From: CAZRUM01 sp964603435 | GTDB taxonomy: Bacteria > Patescibacteriota > Patescibacteriia > Magasanikbacterales > UBA922 | Length of the DNA stretch: 20,704 bases | Assembly (NCBI GenBank): GCA_964603435.1 | Contig: CAZRUM010000014.1 | Span: 1 to 20,704, forward strand | Direction: 5' to 3' | Shown: one piece after another, positions 1-6,475 of the stretch | Layout: each line of letters starts with the position of its first letter | How positions within the stretch are numbered: the first letter of the stretch is position 1 | Notes under the pieces: generated by a model | What the model was told of the DNA's origin: nothing | The model's input: only the letters and a program-made list of their open reading frames with translations | Database searches by the model: none | Program-made: the position numbers and the translations under genes

Positions 1-20
1 ACCTACAATATTATTCTAAT

Positions 21-50
21 AAATAAAAAACCACCTGTGTAAGGTAGTTT
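21..50 (-). terminator. Rho-independent terminator after tRNA-Arg
   Basis: On the minus strand a 7-bp stem (ACTACCT with AGGTGGT, one G-U pair) around a 6-nt loop is followed by a T-rich run (TTTTTTATTT). It sits a few bases beyond the 3' end of tRNA-Arg and would end its transcript. Confidence 0.75.
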
Positions 51-54
51 TTTG

Positions 55-126
55 TGGGCCCACCAGGGATCGAACCTGGATCTAAAGCTTAGAAGGCTTC
101 TATTCTATCCATTGAACTATAGGCCC
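55..126 (-). tRNA. tRNA-Arg (anticodon TCT)
   Basis: The minus strand folds into a complete cloverleaf. The 7-bp acceptor stem is GGGCCTA with TGGGCCC, the D arm is GTTC/GAAT, the anticodon stem is GAAGC/GCTTT around loop CTTCTAA (anticodon TCT, reads AGA), and the T arm carries TTCGATC. The discriminator base is A and is followed by CAA, so CCA is not encoded and must be added by a nucleotidyltransferase. A promoter lies just upstream and a terminator just downstream, so it is probably a single-gene unit. Confidence 0.95.
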
Positions 127-145
127 ATTATTTTTTAATGTCATT

Positions 146-174
146 ATTTTATCTTAGATTGGATATTTTGTCAA
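146..174 (-). promoter_or_regulatory. Sigma70-type promoter for tRNA-Arg
   Basis: On the minus strand TTGACA (174-169), a 17-bp spacer and TAAAAT (151-146) predict a start near 139, about 13 nt before the tRNA. The -35 box overlaps the stop codon of the recombinase gene. Confidence 0.75.
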
Positions 175-1145
175 TCAATGCCTCTTTGTTTACCGTGGAA
201 TTTTTTATAAATATTCTTCAATTCTTTGTCAGTTACATGGGTATAGATTTGTGTGGTGGTGATAGAGGAGTGTCCCAGCATGGCTTGTACACTACGTATG
301 TCAGCTCCATTTTGTAGTAAATCAGTGGCATAGGAGTGTCTCAAGGTGTGTGGAGTCACTTCTTTGGTAATACCAGCTGCACGGGCATATTTTTGGACCA
401 TACGCTGTACAGAGCGGGGGGTTAGGGGTTCATCTTTGCTTTCTTTTTTGGATTTACTTCTTTTGTCATGAGAAATAAATAAAAAAGGATTCATGTCTTG
501 TCTGGTATCTAAGTATTTTTTTAACCAATATTTACCTTGTTCTGACAAAAAGACTACTCGTGTTTTTCCACCTTTACCAGTGACACTAAATTCTTCCTTT
601 TTTAGATTTACATTGTCCTTTTTCAATTTGGTAAGTTCAGAGACACGCAAGCCAGTAGAGAAGAGCATTTCAAGGATTGATTTATCTCTATATTTTATCA
701 AACTTTTTCCTATGGCTATTTTTTCATTATCATCAGTAGCCTGGTTTATTTGTAGAGGGGCCTCGAGCAATCTATTCAAATCACTACCTTCTAGAAAACT
801 AACTTCTCTGTCGGGCATTTTCATTAGTTCAATCTTTTCTGGGGCCAGAGTTTTTACATCACGTTTGGCAAGATATTTCAAAAAAGATCTAAGAGCAATC
901 AAGTGATAGTTTTGAGTGTTTTTTTTCAAAGGTTCCCCATGAACATCTTCTAGTCTATTTAACCAAAGACGATATTTTCGTACGTCTTCACTAGTTATGC
1001 TCTCAGCTTTTTTCTTATCACCAAACCATTCTATAAAACGCATTAAATAGAACTGATAGTTTTCTATAGTTTTACTACTTCGGTTTCTTTCTATTTCTAA
1101 ATATTCTAGAAATTCGCGAAGGTAAATTGGGAGGATTTTAGACAT
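171..1145 (-). CDS. Tyrosine recombinase, XerC/XerD type
   Basis: Site-specific recombinase of the phage-integrase family, most likely the chromosome-dimer resolving Xer protein. The 324 residues have the usual two parts: an N-terminal SAM-like core-binding domain (about 5-95) and a C-terminal catalytic domain (about 115-315). All catalytic residues are visible: R167 (TGLRVSEL), K191 (TGKGGKTR), H266 and R269 (HTLRH), H292 (LGHSS) and nucleophile Y301 (TQIYTHV). A lysine/serine-rich insert at about 226-240 makes it slightly longer than the usual 300 residues. XerC, XerD or a single-protein XerH/XerA-like system cannot be told apart here. No integrase-type att sites or phage genes are nearby, which favours a housekeeping Xer role, although a tRNA lies directly downstream. 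Its promoter overlaps a divergent one. Confidence 0.93.
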   Translation of the reverse strand: MSKILPIYLREFLEYLEIERNRSSKTIENYQFYLMRFIEWFGDKKKAESITSEDVRKYRLWLNRLEDVHGEPLKKNTQNYHLIALRSFLKYLAKRDVKTLAPEKIELMKMPDREVSFLEGSDLNRLLEAPLQINQATDDNEKIAIGKSLIKYRDKSILEMLFSTGLRVSELTKLKKDNVNLKKEEFSVTGKGGKTRVVFLSEQGKYWLKKYLDTRQDMNPFLFISHDKRSKSKKESKDEPLTPRSVQRMVQKYARAAGITKEVTPHTLRHSYATDLLQNGADIRSVQAMLGHSSITTTQIYTHVTDKELKNIYKKFHGKQRGID

Positions 1146-1160
1146 ATAAAATTTAGGAGG

Positions 1161-1188
1161 ATCCTTCGTCTCTGATGAGACTCAGGAT
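1161..1188 (-). repeat. Imperfect palindrome in the recombinase leader
   Basis: ATCCT (1161-1165) pairs with AGGAT (1184-1188), and GTCTC (1168-1172) with GAGAC (1177-1181), leaving a tetranucleotide loop. On the minus strand the 2x2 internal loop is GA/GA, which can form tandem sheared G-A pairs, so the hairpin should be stable in the recombinase mRNA leader. It lies about 15 nt before the start codon. It resembles short dispersed palindromes rather than a known riboswitch. Confidence 0.55.
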
Positions 1189-1216
1189 AAATGTAGGCTG
1201 TGTTGCCTCCATTTAT

Positions 1217-1245
1217 ATTGTACGACACTATTGACAAAAGGTCAA
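1217..1245 (-). promoter_or_regulatory. Promoter for the recombinase gene
   Basis: On the minus strand TTGACC (1245-1240), a 17-bp spacer and TACAAT (1222-1217) predict a start near 1210 and a leader of about 65 nt. It overlaps, back to back, the plus-strand promoter at 1231-1259. Confidence 0.65.
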
Positions 1246-1259
1246 TTTTGTGGTATAAT
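1231..1259 (+). promoter_or_regulatory. Perfect-consensus sigma70 promoter
   Basis: TTGACA (1231-1236), exactly 17 bp, then TATAAT (1254-1259): every consensus position matches. Predicted start near 1266. It drives the structured leader and small ORF that follow. The inverted repeat ATTGAC-N5-GTCAAT (1230-1246) covers this -35 box and the -35 box of the divergent recombinase promoter. Confidence 0.85.
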
Positions 1260-1281
1260 ATAGCTGTTAAAAATAAAAAAA

Positions 1282-1350
1282 CCTATCAAACCTATTTTGT
1301 TGTTAGGGGATAGGGCAAAAAATCTGTAAAGTCTACTCCATAGACTACAG
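1282..1350 (+). ncRNA. Two-hairpin 5' leader of the 43-residue ORF
   Basis: The transcript from the promoter at 1231 first folds into two stem-loops. In hairpin 1, CCTATC (1282-1287) pairs with GATAGG (1309-1314), with inner CCTA (1291-1294) and TAGG (1304-1307). In hairpin 2, CTGT (1324-1327) and AGTCTA (1330-1335) pair with TAGACT (1341-1346) and ACAG (1347-1350), loop CTCCA. An A-rich, unstructured stretch follows up to the ATG at 1374. I recognise no Rfam class. It may be a regulatory leader, or the main product may be the RNA itself. Confidence 0.45.
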
Positions 1351-1373
1351 AGAAAATAAAAATAAAAATAAAT

Positions 1374-1505
1374 ATGCAAAACAAAAATTTGTTAGGCGTT
1401 TCATCGTCTAAATCTGATTACTCTTTGGTTTACTACTATCTCTTAGCAGGCATCTCTCTTGTAGTGGCTGTTTTTTTATTCCTTCCAAAGGTTTCAATCG
1501 GATAA
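1374..1505 (+). CDS. Putative 43-residue single-pass membrane peptide
   Basis: The short frame encodes MQNKNLLGVSSSKS, then a hydrophobic stretch (about residues 16-38, rich in Y, L, V, A and F) and the tail LPKVSIG. This looks like one transmembrane helix after a polar N-terminus. There is no Shine-Dalgarno, only an A-rich tract before the ATG. Support for a real gene is contextual: a perfect-consensus promoter about 140 nt upstream, a structured leader, and a strong terminator 43 nt after the stop. No family is recognised. A holin-like, toxin-like or regulatory membrane peptide are possibilities only. The region could instead be a noncoding RNA. Confidence 0.45.
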   Translation: MQNKNLLGVSSSKSDYSLVYYYLLAGISLVVAVFLFLPKVSIG

Positions 1506-1547
1506 TATATGGTACTTATAAATAATTTGCAAACTTTTTTTAATCAG

Positions 1548-1575
1548 ACTATACTAAATTTAGTATAGTTTTTTA
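1548..1575 (+). terminator. Terminator with a perfect 22-bp palindrome
   Basis: A perfect inverted repeat (1548-1569, arms beginning ACTATACTAA) is followed directly by six T residues. It closes the unit that starts at 1231 and separates it from the gene at 1593. Confidence 0.8.
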
Positions 1576-1592
1576 TTCTTAAATTTAAAAAT

Positions 1593-1859
1593 ATGGATGA
1601 AGGTAAAATGAATAGAGGAGGGGGAGAAAATAGACTTCCCACAAAAGATGAATTTTCTCAGCAGTTGGGAGAAAATGATTTAAAGGAGAGAGGTGCATTG
1701 TGGTCTGCCTGTTATATTGTGGGTAAAAACCCTGAAAGTAACATGAAGGCTGGGATTATGTTGTCAGATCTTTTTCCGGATTTGGATAATAGTAGGATCT
1801 ATGAATTAATAGACCAAGCAAGACAACATCTTTTTGATTTGCGACAAAATCAGGAATAA
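1593..1859 (+). CDS. Small hypothetical protein, 88 residues
   Basis: Unrecognised soluble, acidic protein with no signal peptide or membrane segment. Its middle (about 26-50) reads as an amphipathic helical stretch (ERGALWSACYIVGKNPES), and the C-terminus (about 68-86) is another predicted helix (YELIDQARQHLFDLR). The first ATG has no Shine-Dalgarno. An internal ATG at 1608 is preceded by GAAGG at a short distance and would give 83 residues, so the start is uncertain. It lies between two terminators and is probably monocistronic. Confidence 0.6.
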   Translation: MDEGKMNRGGGENRLPTKDEFSQQLGENDLKERGALWSACYIVGKNPESNMKAGIMLSDLFPDLDNSRIYELIDQARQHLFDLRQNQE

Positions 1860-1872
1860 TCTTAATTATATT

Positions 1873-1901
1873 AAAGCCCTCTTGAAATAGAGGGCTTTTT
1901 T
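1873..1901 (+). terminator. Rho-independent terminator
   Basis: A perfect 10-bp stem (AAAGCCCTCT with AGAGGGCTTT), a 6-nt loop and a T-run, 14 nt after the stop at 1859. The -35 box of the next promoter lies in its loop. Confidence 0.92.
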
Positions 1902-1909
1902 GTTATAAT
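1882..1909 (+). promoter_or_regulatory. Promoter for a probably leaderless mRNA
   Basis: TTGAAA (1882-1887), a 16-bp spacer and TATAAT (1904-1909). The ATG at 1919 begins 9 nt after the -10 box, so transcription should start at or within a few bases of the start codon. Confidence 0.7.
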
Positions 1910-1918
1910 AGCTTTACT

Positions 1919-2386
1919 ATGAAAAATAAATTTTACCTAATTTTACCAGATATACGTTCTTGTCATAATGTGGGGGCGATGTTTAGGACAGCTGACGCCT
2001 GTGGTGTGTCAAAGCTTTTTTTGGTGGGCTATACTGCCCAGCCTCCAAAGATTCAAATAGACAAAGTTTCACTCGGGGCAGAAAAATGGATGCCCTGGGA
2101 GCATAGAAAAGATTTAAAGAGATTGATTGGTTCACTCAAGAAAAAAAGTGTGTGTGTTGTGGGATTAGAAAAAAATGCAAGCAGTATTGATATTAAAGAT
2201 TTTAAATTAAAATTCAAAAAAGATGTGGCTCTAATTGTTGGCAATGAAGTAGATGGAATTTCAGATGATATTTTGGAATTATGTGACAAAGTGGTACATA
2301 TTCCAATGTACGGTAAGAAAGAAAGTCTTAATGTCTCAATTGCTGCTGGGATTGCAATGTATGAAATTGGTAACAAAATTTTATGA
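1919..2386 (+). CDS. SpoU/TrmH-family RNA 2'-O-methyltransferase
   Basis: SAM-dependent ribose methyltransferase of the SPOUT (alpha/beta knot) class acting on tRNA or rRNA. The 155 residues cover one compact domain with the three SpoU motifs: motif 1 NVGAMFRTADACGV (17-30, with N17 and R23), motif 2 LIVGNEVDGIS (105-115), and motif 3 IPMYGKKESLNVSIAAGI (128-145) forming the SAM knot. It lacks the N-terminal substrate-binding domain of RlmB-type enzymes, so the target (for example a tRNA anticodon-loop or D-loop position) cannot be inferred. The stop overlaps the next gene's start (ATGA at 2383-2386), so the two are translationally coupled. There is no Shine-Dalgarno, and the message is probably leaderless. 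Confidence 0.88.
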   Translation: MKNKFYLILPDIRSCHNVGAMFRTADACGVSKLFLVGYTAQPPKIQIDKVSLGAEKWMPWEHRKDLKRLIGSLKKKSVCVVGLEKNASSIDIKDFKLKFKKDVALIVGNEVDGISDDILELCDKVVHIPMYGKKESLNVSIAAGIAMYEIGNKIL

Positions 2387-3075
2387 ACACCATAATCTTT
2401 GACATTGAAACTATTCCACAAGATTACGAATCAATGGACGAGGCACAGAAATATTATCTGATGAAATATGCTGAAGATGAAGAAGGTGAAAAAAAAGTAA
2501 AAAACCAGATGGCTTTATGGGCTCCGACAAATAAGATTGTGGCTATCGGTATGCTCAGTGTTGAGTCAGAAAAAGGCGCGATGTATTTTTCCGCCTCCGC
2601 TAAAGCTCTGGCGGACAAGCAAGCTAGTGGAATTGAAGAATGGGAGGAGAACGGAATAAAATATTGGGCGGGCGACGAAAAAGAAATTTTAGAAAAGTTT
2701 TGGAAAGCTATTGCTCATGCTAATAAAATTGTTACTTTCAATGGTCGTGGTTTTGACTGTCCTGTACTTATGCTTCGTTCAGCCATGCTCGGGGTAAAGC
2801 CTTCCAAAAATCTAATGACCTATCGTTATAGTACAGATTTTCATGTGGATTTACTGGATCAGCTTACTTTTTATAGTGCTATTCGTAAATTTAATTTAGA
2901 TTTTTATTGTAAATCTTTTGGAATAAAATCCCCTAAGGCTGGTGGCGTGACTGGACATGATGTAGCGCCTTTGTTCAGGGCAGGTGAATATGAAAAGATT
3001 GCGCGCTATTGTGCAGGAGATTTGTCAGCTACGAGAGAGCTATACTTGCGATGGAGAGATTATATAAAAATGTGA
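2383..3075 (+). CDS. DEDDy-type 3'-5' exonuclease (PolB-like exonuclease domain)
   Basis: Stand-alone RNase H-fold exonuclease resembling the proofreading domain of family B DNA polymerases. Visible motifs: Exo I FDIET (D7, E9), Exo II TFNGRGFDCPVL (118-129, with D125) and Exo III YCAGD (Y209, D213). Length 230. It probably degrades single-stranded DNA or RNA ends, but the substrate is unknown. Residues 70-79 (SASAKALADK) are encoded by a palindromic repeat element also found inside two other genes of the window. The segment falls between the early beta strands and the Exo II region, in what is probably a tolerant surface loop. The start codon overlaps the methyltransferase stop. Confidence 0.82.
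   Translation: MNTIIFDIETIPQDYESMDEAQKYYLMKYAEDEEGEKKVKNQMALWAPTNKIVAIGMLSVESEKGAMYFSASAKALADKQASGIEEWEENGIKYWAGDEKEILEKFWKAIAHANKIVTFNGRGFDCPVLMLRSAMLGVKPSKNLMTYRYSTDFHVDLLDQLTFYSAIRKFNLDFYCKSFGIKSPKAGGVTGHDVAPLFRAGEYEKIARYCAGDLSATRELYLRWRDYIKM
2590..2619 (+). repeat. In-frame palindromic element, copy 1
   Basis: A 30-bp quasi-palindrome with outer arms TCCGCC/GGCGGA and centre GCTAAAGC separated by 3-nt internal loops. It lies inside the exonuclease gene and is read in frame as SASAKALADK. It is related to 8822-8851 (4 differences in 30) and 14487-14516 (6 differences). Confidence 0.75.
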
Positions 3076-3081
3076 TATACT
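3073..3081 (+). promoter_or_regulatory. Extended -10 promoter for a probably leaderless gene
   Basis: TG-A-TATACT (3073-3081) is an extended -10 element. No good -35 lies at 17 bp. The ATG at 3090 begins 8 nt after the -10 box, which predicts an essentially leaderless transcript. The element overlaps the stop codon of the exonuclease gene. Confidence 0.5.
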
Positions 3082-3089
3082 ATAGATCT

Positions 3090-3791
3090 ATGAATCATCC
3101 ATACACACAACACACAATTGATATTTTTGAGCGCATGTATCAGAAATTACCACCCCTAGTACCAGATGCGGTCAAAAAAGAATTTGCTCACGCTTTAGAA
3201 CATTTGCGTGATGATATTACTATTACCAGTGAGGACGTAGAGGATATTGTGATTTCTCTTGGTAAAAAAGTTTGGCCATATTGGCGTGCTTTTGGAGAAT
3301 TTGTAGATATGCACCAAGGTAAGATGGGTGAAAAGTTTTTATTAGGAAAATTACCAATCGCTGTAAAAAATAAATATAAAGAATTTAAAGTTCTTGGTGG
3401 AACTTATTATGATTTACGATCTGGTTCTCCGATGAATTTTTTTGCTGACAAAGAAAGACATGTTTTAATGGTAGAAATTGTGGAGGTAGATATTCACGTA
3501 AGAAAACATGCTATACAATTGGTTTTGAGTACGGAGAGAAAAAAATATGAAGATTTGATTATAGATTTTGAAGAAGTTTTGGTTGGAATTGAAAAACGTT
3601 TAGAAACTCTTCGTACTATGGCAGAGGATGAAGAAGAGCATCCACGTCTGGCAGATGAGATTCGTGATCAAGTCAGGAGTTTTGAATTTGGTCTGTGTTT
3701 ACTTGGACCAAATACTAAACATGAGCATGTGTCGGCTGCGGAAGATTTTTTTAAAGAAAGGAGAAAGGAAAAGAAGGTTCATAGATTTTAA
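3090..3791 (+). CDS. Hypothetical protein, 233 residues
   Basis: Not recognised. The product appears soluble and largely helical at its N-terminus (about 1-85), with a central probable beta-rich part (about 100-150, GGTYYDLRSGSPMNFF ... HVLMVEIVEVDIHV), then a long charged helical stretch (about 155-215) and a very basic C-terminal tail (KERRKEKKVHRF). There is no signal peptide or membrane helix. I chose the ATG at 3090 because it follows an extended -10 box by 8 nt. Earlier in-frame starts (3009, 3051) would overlap the exonuclease gene. The basic tail could contact nucleic acid, which is inference only. Confidence 0.7.
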   Translation: MNHPYTQHTIDIFERMYQKLPPLVPDAVKKEFAHALEHLRDDITITSEDVEDIVISLGKKVWPYWRAFGEFVDMHQGKMGEKFLLGKLPIAVKNKYKEFKVLGGTYYDLRSGSPMNFFADKERHVLMVEIVEVDIHVRKHAIQLVLSTERKKYEDLIIDFEEVLVGIEKRLETLRTMAEDEEEHPRLADEIRDQVRSFEFGLCLLGPNTKHEHVSAAEDFFKERRKEKKVHRF

Positions 3792-3810
3792 ATCAAGACA
3801 GCAATAATTT

Positions 3811-4737
3811 ATGATAGATTTATCTAATAAATTTTTATTTGCAGGCCTTGATTTTTTAATTGATCAAAAAGGCAATTTAGTTTTCATAGAAGCCAATAGT
3901 GCCCCTGGTTTAATGTATCGTTATAATGAATTGTATGGAGAGTGTACTCCTCTTGTAAAGTTAACAGAAGCATTAGCTACTCAGCTAGTTAATAAAAAAT
4001 TGATTTTGGTGTATTCCAAAAATTTCTTTGAAAGCAAACCCAATGTTCGTTTTAAATATGAAGAGTTATTGAAATTAACTGGTGGAAAGTGTCAGCTGTG
4101 TCTTTTGGACAAAGCAGACCTAAAAGACTTTTCTGATAAATTGTTTGATGAAAAAGGTAAAGAAATAAAAAGTGGTATAGTTTCAACTTCTTGGCTTTTT
4201 TTAAAGAAAGAATTAGGGAAAAATAATGCTTTTAGCATTGTTAATCCATACATCGTATCCAATTTAACAACTGATAAATTTAAGACTTCTCATATTTTGA
4301 AAAATTCTAAAAATTTTTATGTGCCGACTGTTTTTGAATTTAAAACTAAAGCAGAATTAGAAAAGATTGTTGCTAGAGAAAAATTTCTAACCGGATTTGT
4401 AATAAAACCAAACGGTGGTTATGGTGGAAAAAATATTTATTTTGTTGACAATTTAGAAGAAATTGAAGAAATTGATTTTTCTAAAGACGAATGGTTGGTT
4501 CAAGAAAAGATAGAAATAAATAAGGATAATGATAAATATTGGGATATCAGAGTCTTTGTAGTTGATGGTAAATACTGTGGGGCTCTAAAGAGAACTTCTC
4601 AGAATCAAGCAGTGAATGTCAGTTTGGGGGGTGAAGTAAAAAAAATTCCAAAAGATTTGGAAGAAAAATTAAAACTGGCTAGTGAAGAGTGTGTGTCAAA
4701 GATCAATAAAAATTTATTTAAAAAAGACGCATTTTAA
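3811..4737 (+). CDS. ATP-grasp protein with rearranged (possibly circularly permuted) fold
   Basis: Parts of an ATP-grasp ligase appear in an unusual order. Residues 9-60 (LFAGLDFLID ... VFIEANSAPGL) match the end of a RimK-type domain, with metal-binding E27 and N29. Residues 63-165 resemble the pre-ATP-grasp domain. Residues 195-275 hold the ATP-binding half: FVIKP with K199, glycine loop GGYGGKN (202-208), hinge VQEKIE and DIRVFVV. The protein then stops at 308, exactly where the FAGLDF...EANSAPG segment would normally follow. This is either a circular permutation or a remnant of a tandem ATP-grasp protein cut at both ends. The stop codon lies in the loop of the terminator hairpin. An in-frame stop at 3805-3807 rules out an upstream extension. 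Likely role: carboxylate-amine ligation, substrate unknown. Confidence 0.72.
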   Translation: MIDLSNKFLFAGLDFLIDQKGNLVFIEANSAPGLMYRYNELYGECTPLVKLTEALATQLVNKKLILVYSKNFFESKPNVRFKYEELLKLTGGKCQLCLLDKADLKDFSDKLFDEKGKEIKSGIVSTSWLFLKKELGKNNAFSIVNPYIVSNLTTDKFKTSHILKNSKNFYVPTVFEFKTKAELEKIVAREKFLTGFVIKPNGGYGGKNIYFVDNLEEIEEIDFSKDEWLVQEKIEINKDNDKYWDIRVFVVDGKYCGALKRTSQNQAVNVSLGGEVKKIPKDLEEKLKLASEECVSKINKNLFKKDAF

Positions 4738-4747
4738 TGCGTCTTTT
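4722..4747 (+). terminator. Bidirectional terminator between convergent genes
   Basis: A perfect 10-bp stem (AAAAGACGCA with TGCGTCTTTT) and 6-nt loop TTTTAA, T-rich on both strands. It serves the plus-strand ATP-grasp gene, whose stop is in the loop, and the minus-strand RimK-like gene ending at 4761. Confidence 0.9.
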
Positions 4748-4760
4748 CTTTTTGATATTA

Positions 4761-5696
4761 TTATTTGTTATTTTCTTTTTTTCTAATATATCTTTTGGCT
4801 TTTTGAACAGCGTACTTTATAATTTCTCCAGCAATGTCTCTGCCTGTAGCCTCAGTTATTCCCTCTAATCCTGGGTTAGCGTTTACTTCTAATACTACCG
4901 GTCCTTTATTTGTACGTAAAATATCCACGCCAGCAATATCAAGTCCACAAGCTTCAGTAGCAGCAAAGGCGATATCTTTTTCTTTTCTGCTCAATTCAGC
5001 CACACCTACTCTTCCCCCAAGATGAAAGTTTGATCTAAATTCACCTTTTTTAGTAGCAATTCTTTCCATTGCTCCTAAAATTCTTTTTCCTAGAATAAAT
5101 ACTCTAATATCTTTTCCTTTTGATTCTTTAACGTATTTTTGGATCATTAGAGGTGCTGGGTTACCTCCATCAACCAATAGTTCCACAATTGATTTTAAAC
5201 CACGCTCGCTTTCTACAAGAGAAACACCATTACCGTGTGAGCCTGCAATTGTTTTAATTATAACAGGGAATTTGCCGATGTCTTTTGCTATTTCTTCTAA
5301 ATGTTCGGCTGACCTAACAAAATATGTTTTTGGAATGGGTATATTTTTTTTTGCCAAAATTTGCATGGTGCGCATTTTGTTCTTTGCTCGTATCACACCT
5401 TTGTATTTGTTTAGCATCGGTATGTTGGAAAGACTAAATTGTTTAATTAGAGAGACTCTAAATTCTATATGTTCTCTCAAAAAGTTTGGTCTGTTGATAA
5501 GAACATTGATTTCAGGTTTTTTATTTTTTATGAGGACTTCTGTTGTTTTGTGAAATTTTAGTTGACAATCTGGAGCGTGAATAATTTCTATTTCATGACC
5601 TTGTTTTTCAGCAGCTTTTTTTAATAAGTCTAAATCAGTTTTTATCACTGGACTTGGTCTGCCAGGTTTATTAAATGTAAGTATATGTATTTTCAT
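4761..5696 (-). CDS. RimK-like ATP-grasp ligase
   Basis: ATP-dependent carboxylate-amine ligase of the RimK/glutathione-synthetase family. RimK proper adds glutamate to the C-terminus of ribosomal protein S6; relatives ligate other amino acids. The 311 residues have the standard order: pre-ATP-grasp domain (1-100), ATP-binding part with K148 (PVIIK), loop GSHGNG (152-157), hinge LMIQKYVKES, DIRVFIL (196-202), and the C-terminal metal site GVDIL (D258) and EVNANPG (E270, N272). The basic C-terminus (KAKRYIRKKENNK) is typical. It runs in the same direction as the amidohydrolase-like gene 38 bp upstream. Substrate specificity cannot be read from sequence. Confidence 0.88.
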   Translation of the reverse strand: MKIHILTFNKPGRPSPVIKTDLDLLKKAAEKQGHEIEIIHAPDCQLKFHKTTEVLIKNKKPEINVLINRPNFLREHIEFRVSLIKQFSLSNIPMLNKYKGVIRAKNKMRTMQILAKKNIPIPKTYFVRSAEHLEEIAKDIGKFPVIIKTIAGSHGNGVSLVESERGLKSIVELLVDGGNPAPLMIQKYVKESKGKDIRVFILGKRILGAMERIATKKGEFRSNFHLGGRVGVAELSRKEKDIAFAATEACGLDIAGVDILRTNKGPVVLEVNANPGLEGITEATGRDIAGEIIKYAVQKAKRYIRKKENNK

Positions 5697-5734
5697 AAAT
5701 TATTTTTCATCCAAGGCGGATTAGTAATTGTATA

Positions 5735-6475
5735 TTACGTAGTTTGTTTAAAAATTTCCTTTAAAGTTGAAGTTAAACAATTAATTAGATAATCTCTTTT
5801 TTCTTTGTTTAGCCTGAAACGGTGACTAATCTCAAATTGGACGGCATAGTCGTCTCTGCCTTCATGTTTATGAAATTGGATAGCAGATTGTTTACTCCAG
5901 CCTGTGTGCCGTTTGCCAATAGTTACTCCCATGTTATATTTCTCTTTGAACAAAGGGCTTAGTAGTTGCTTCATTTTTTTGATCTGACTAATTTTTAAGG
6001 TAATTTTACCTTTATTTTTTTTTGCATTTAAAACCTTGGTGCCTAAAATACTGCCATTGCCAAAAGTTCTTTTGGCTCCAGCTCCGATATCAATAGCAGT
6101 GTCAGCTGAATCCATACCATGAATATAGATTGCTACTGCTTTTTCTTCGGGGCTGTATTTTCTGGCTTGATTAGAAAATTCTTTTATATCTTTAAAAAAC
6201 AATTTCATATCTGGCTGCTTTGGTTTCCAGAGATACTTGTCATAAGAGTGTCCCCAGCACAAATCATTGAAATCTTCTCTTTTGTCTGGGTCGTCAGTAG
6301 AACTGCTGTTGCTAGGTTTTTTGTATACTTGATTTATTACTAGAAAACCATCTAGTTCCTCTGCCAATTTTTCTGCGACCAGACCTGTTTTTAAATCATC
6401 ACCAGCGGCATGGGGAGCAATAATTATAAATTGACTTCGGCCTTCTTTTTTAAGACCATAAGATGTTTCTTCCAT
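5735..6475 (-). CDS. N-formylglutamate amidohydrolase-like protein
   Basis: Resembles the N-formylglutamate amidohydrolase fold of zinc hydrolases. Counting from the ATG at 6475 (246 residues), IIIAPHAAGDD (17-27, H22) corresponds to the family's early PHSG-like motif. IYIHGMDSA (117-125, H119) and DIGAG match the central DLHRM region. VTIGKRHTGW (H190) and AVQFEISHRFR (211-221) match the late GxRHG and QxEISR regions. Family-level similarity is judged by eye and is moderate. I reject the longer TTG start at 6562 because a good promoter (TTGATT-17-TATAAT) lies across it, so that codon would be upstream of transcription. Its place just before a RimK-like ligase suggests it may trim or recycle what the ligase attaches. 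Confidence 0.6.
   Translation of the reverse strand: MEETSYGLKKEGRSQFIIIAPHAAGDDLKTGLVAEKLAEELDGFLVINQVYKKPSNSSSTDDPDKREDFNDLCWGHSYDKYLWKPKQPDMKLFFKDIKEFSNQARKYSPEEKAVAIYIHGMDSADTAIDIGAGAKRTFGNGSILGTKVLNAKKNKGKITLKISQIKKMKQLLSPLFKEKYNMGVTIGKRHTGWSKQSAIQFHKHEGRDDYAVQFEISHRFRLNKEKRDYLINCLTSTLKEIFKQTT

Noticed and set aside
1153..1212. 19-codon upstream ORF in the recombinase leader
   Set aside because: It starts at the predicted transcript start and is largely the palindromic repeat; nothing supports translation.
1509..1568. 19-codon ORF after the 43-residue ORF
   Set aside because: It runs through the terminator palindrome and has no ribosome-binding site.
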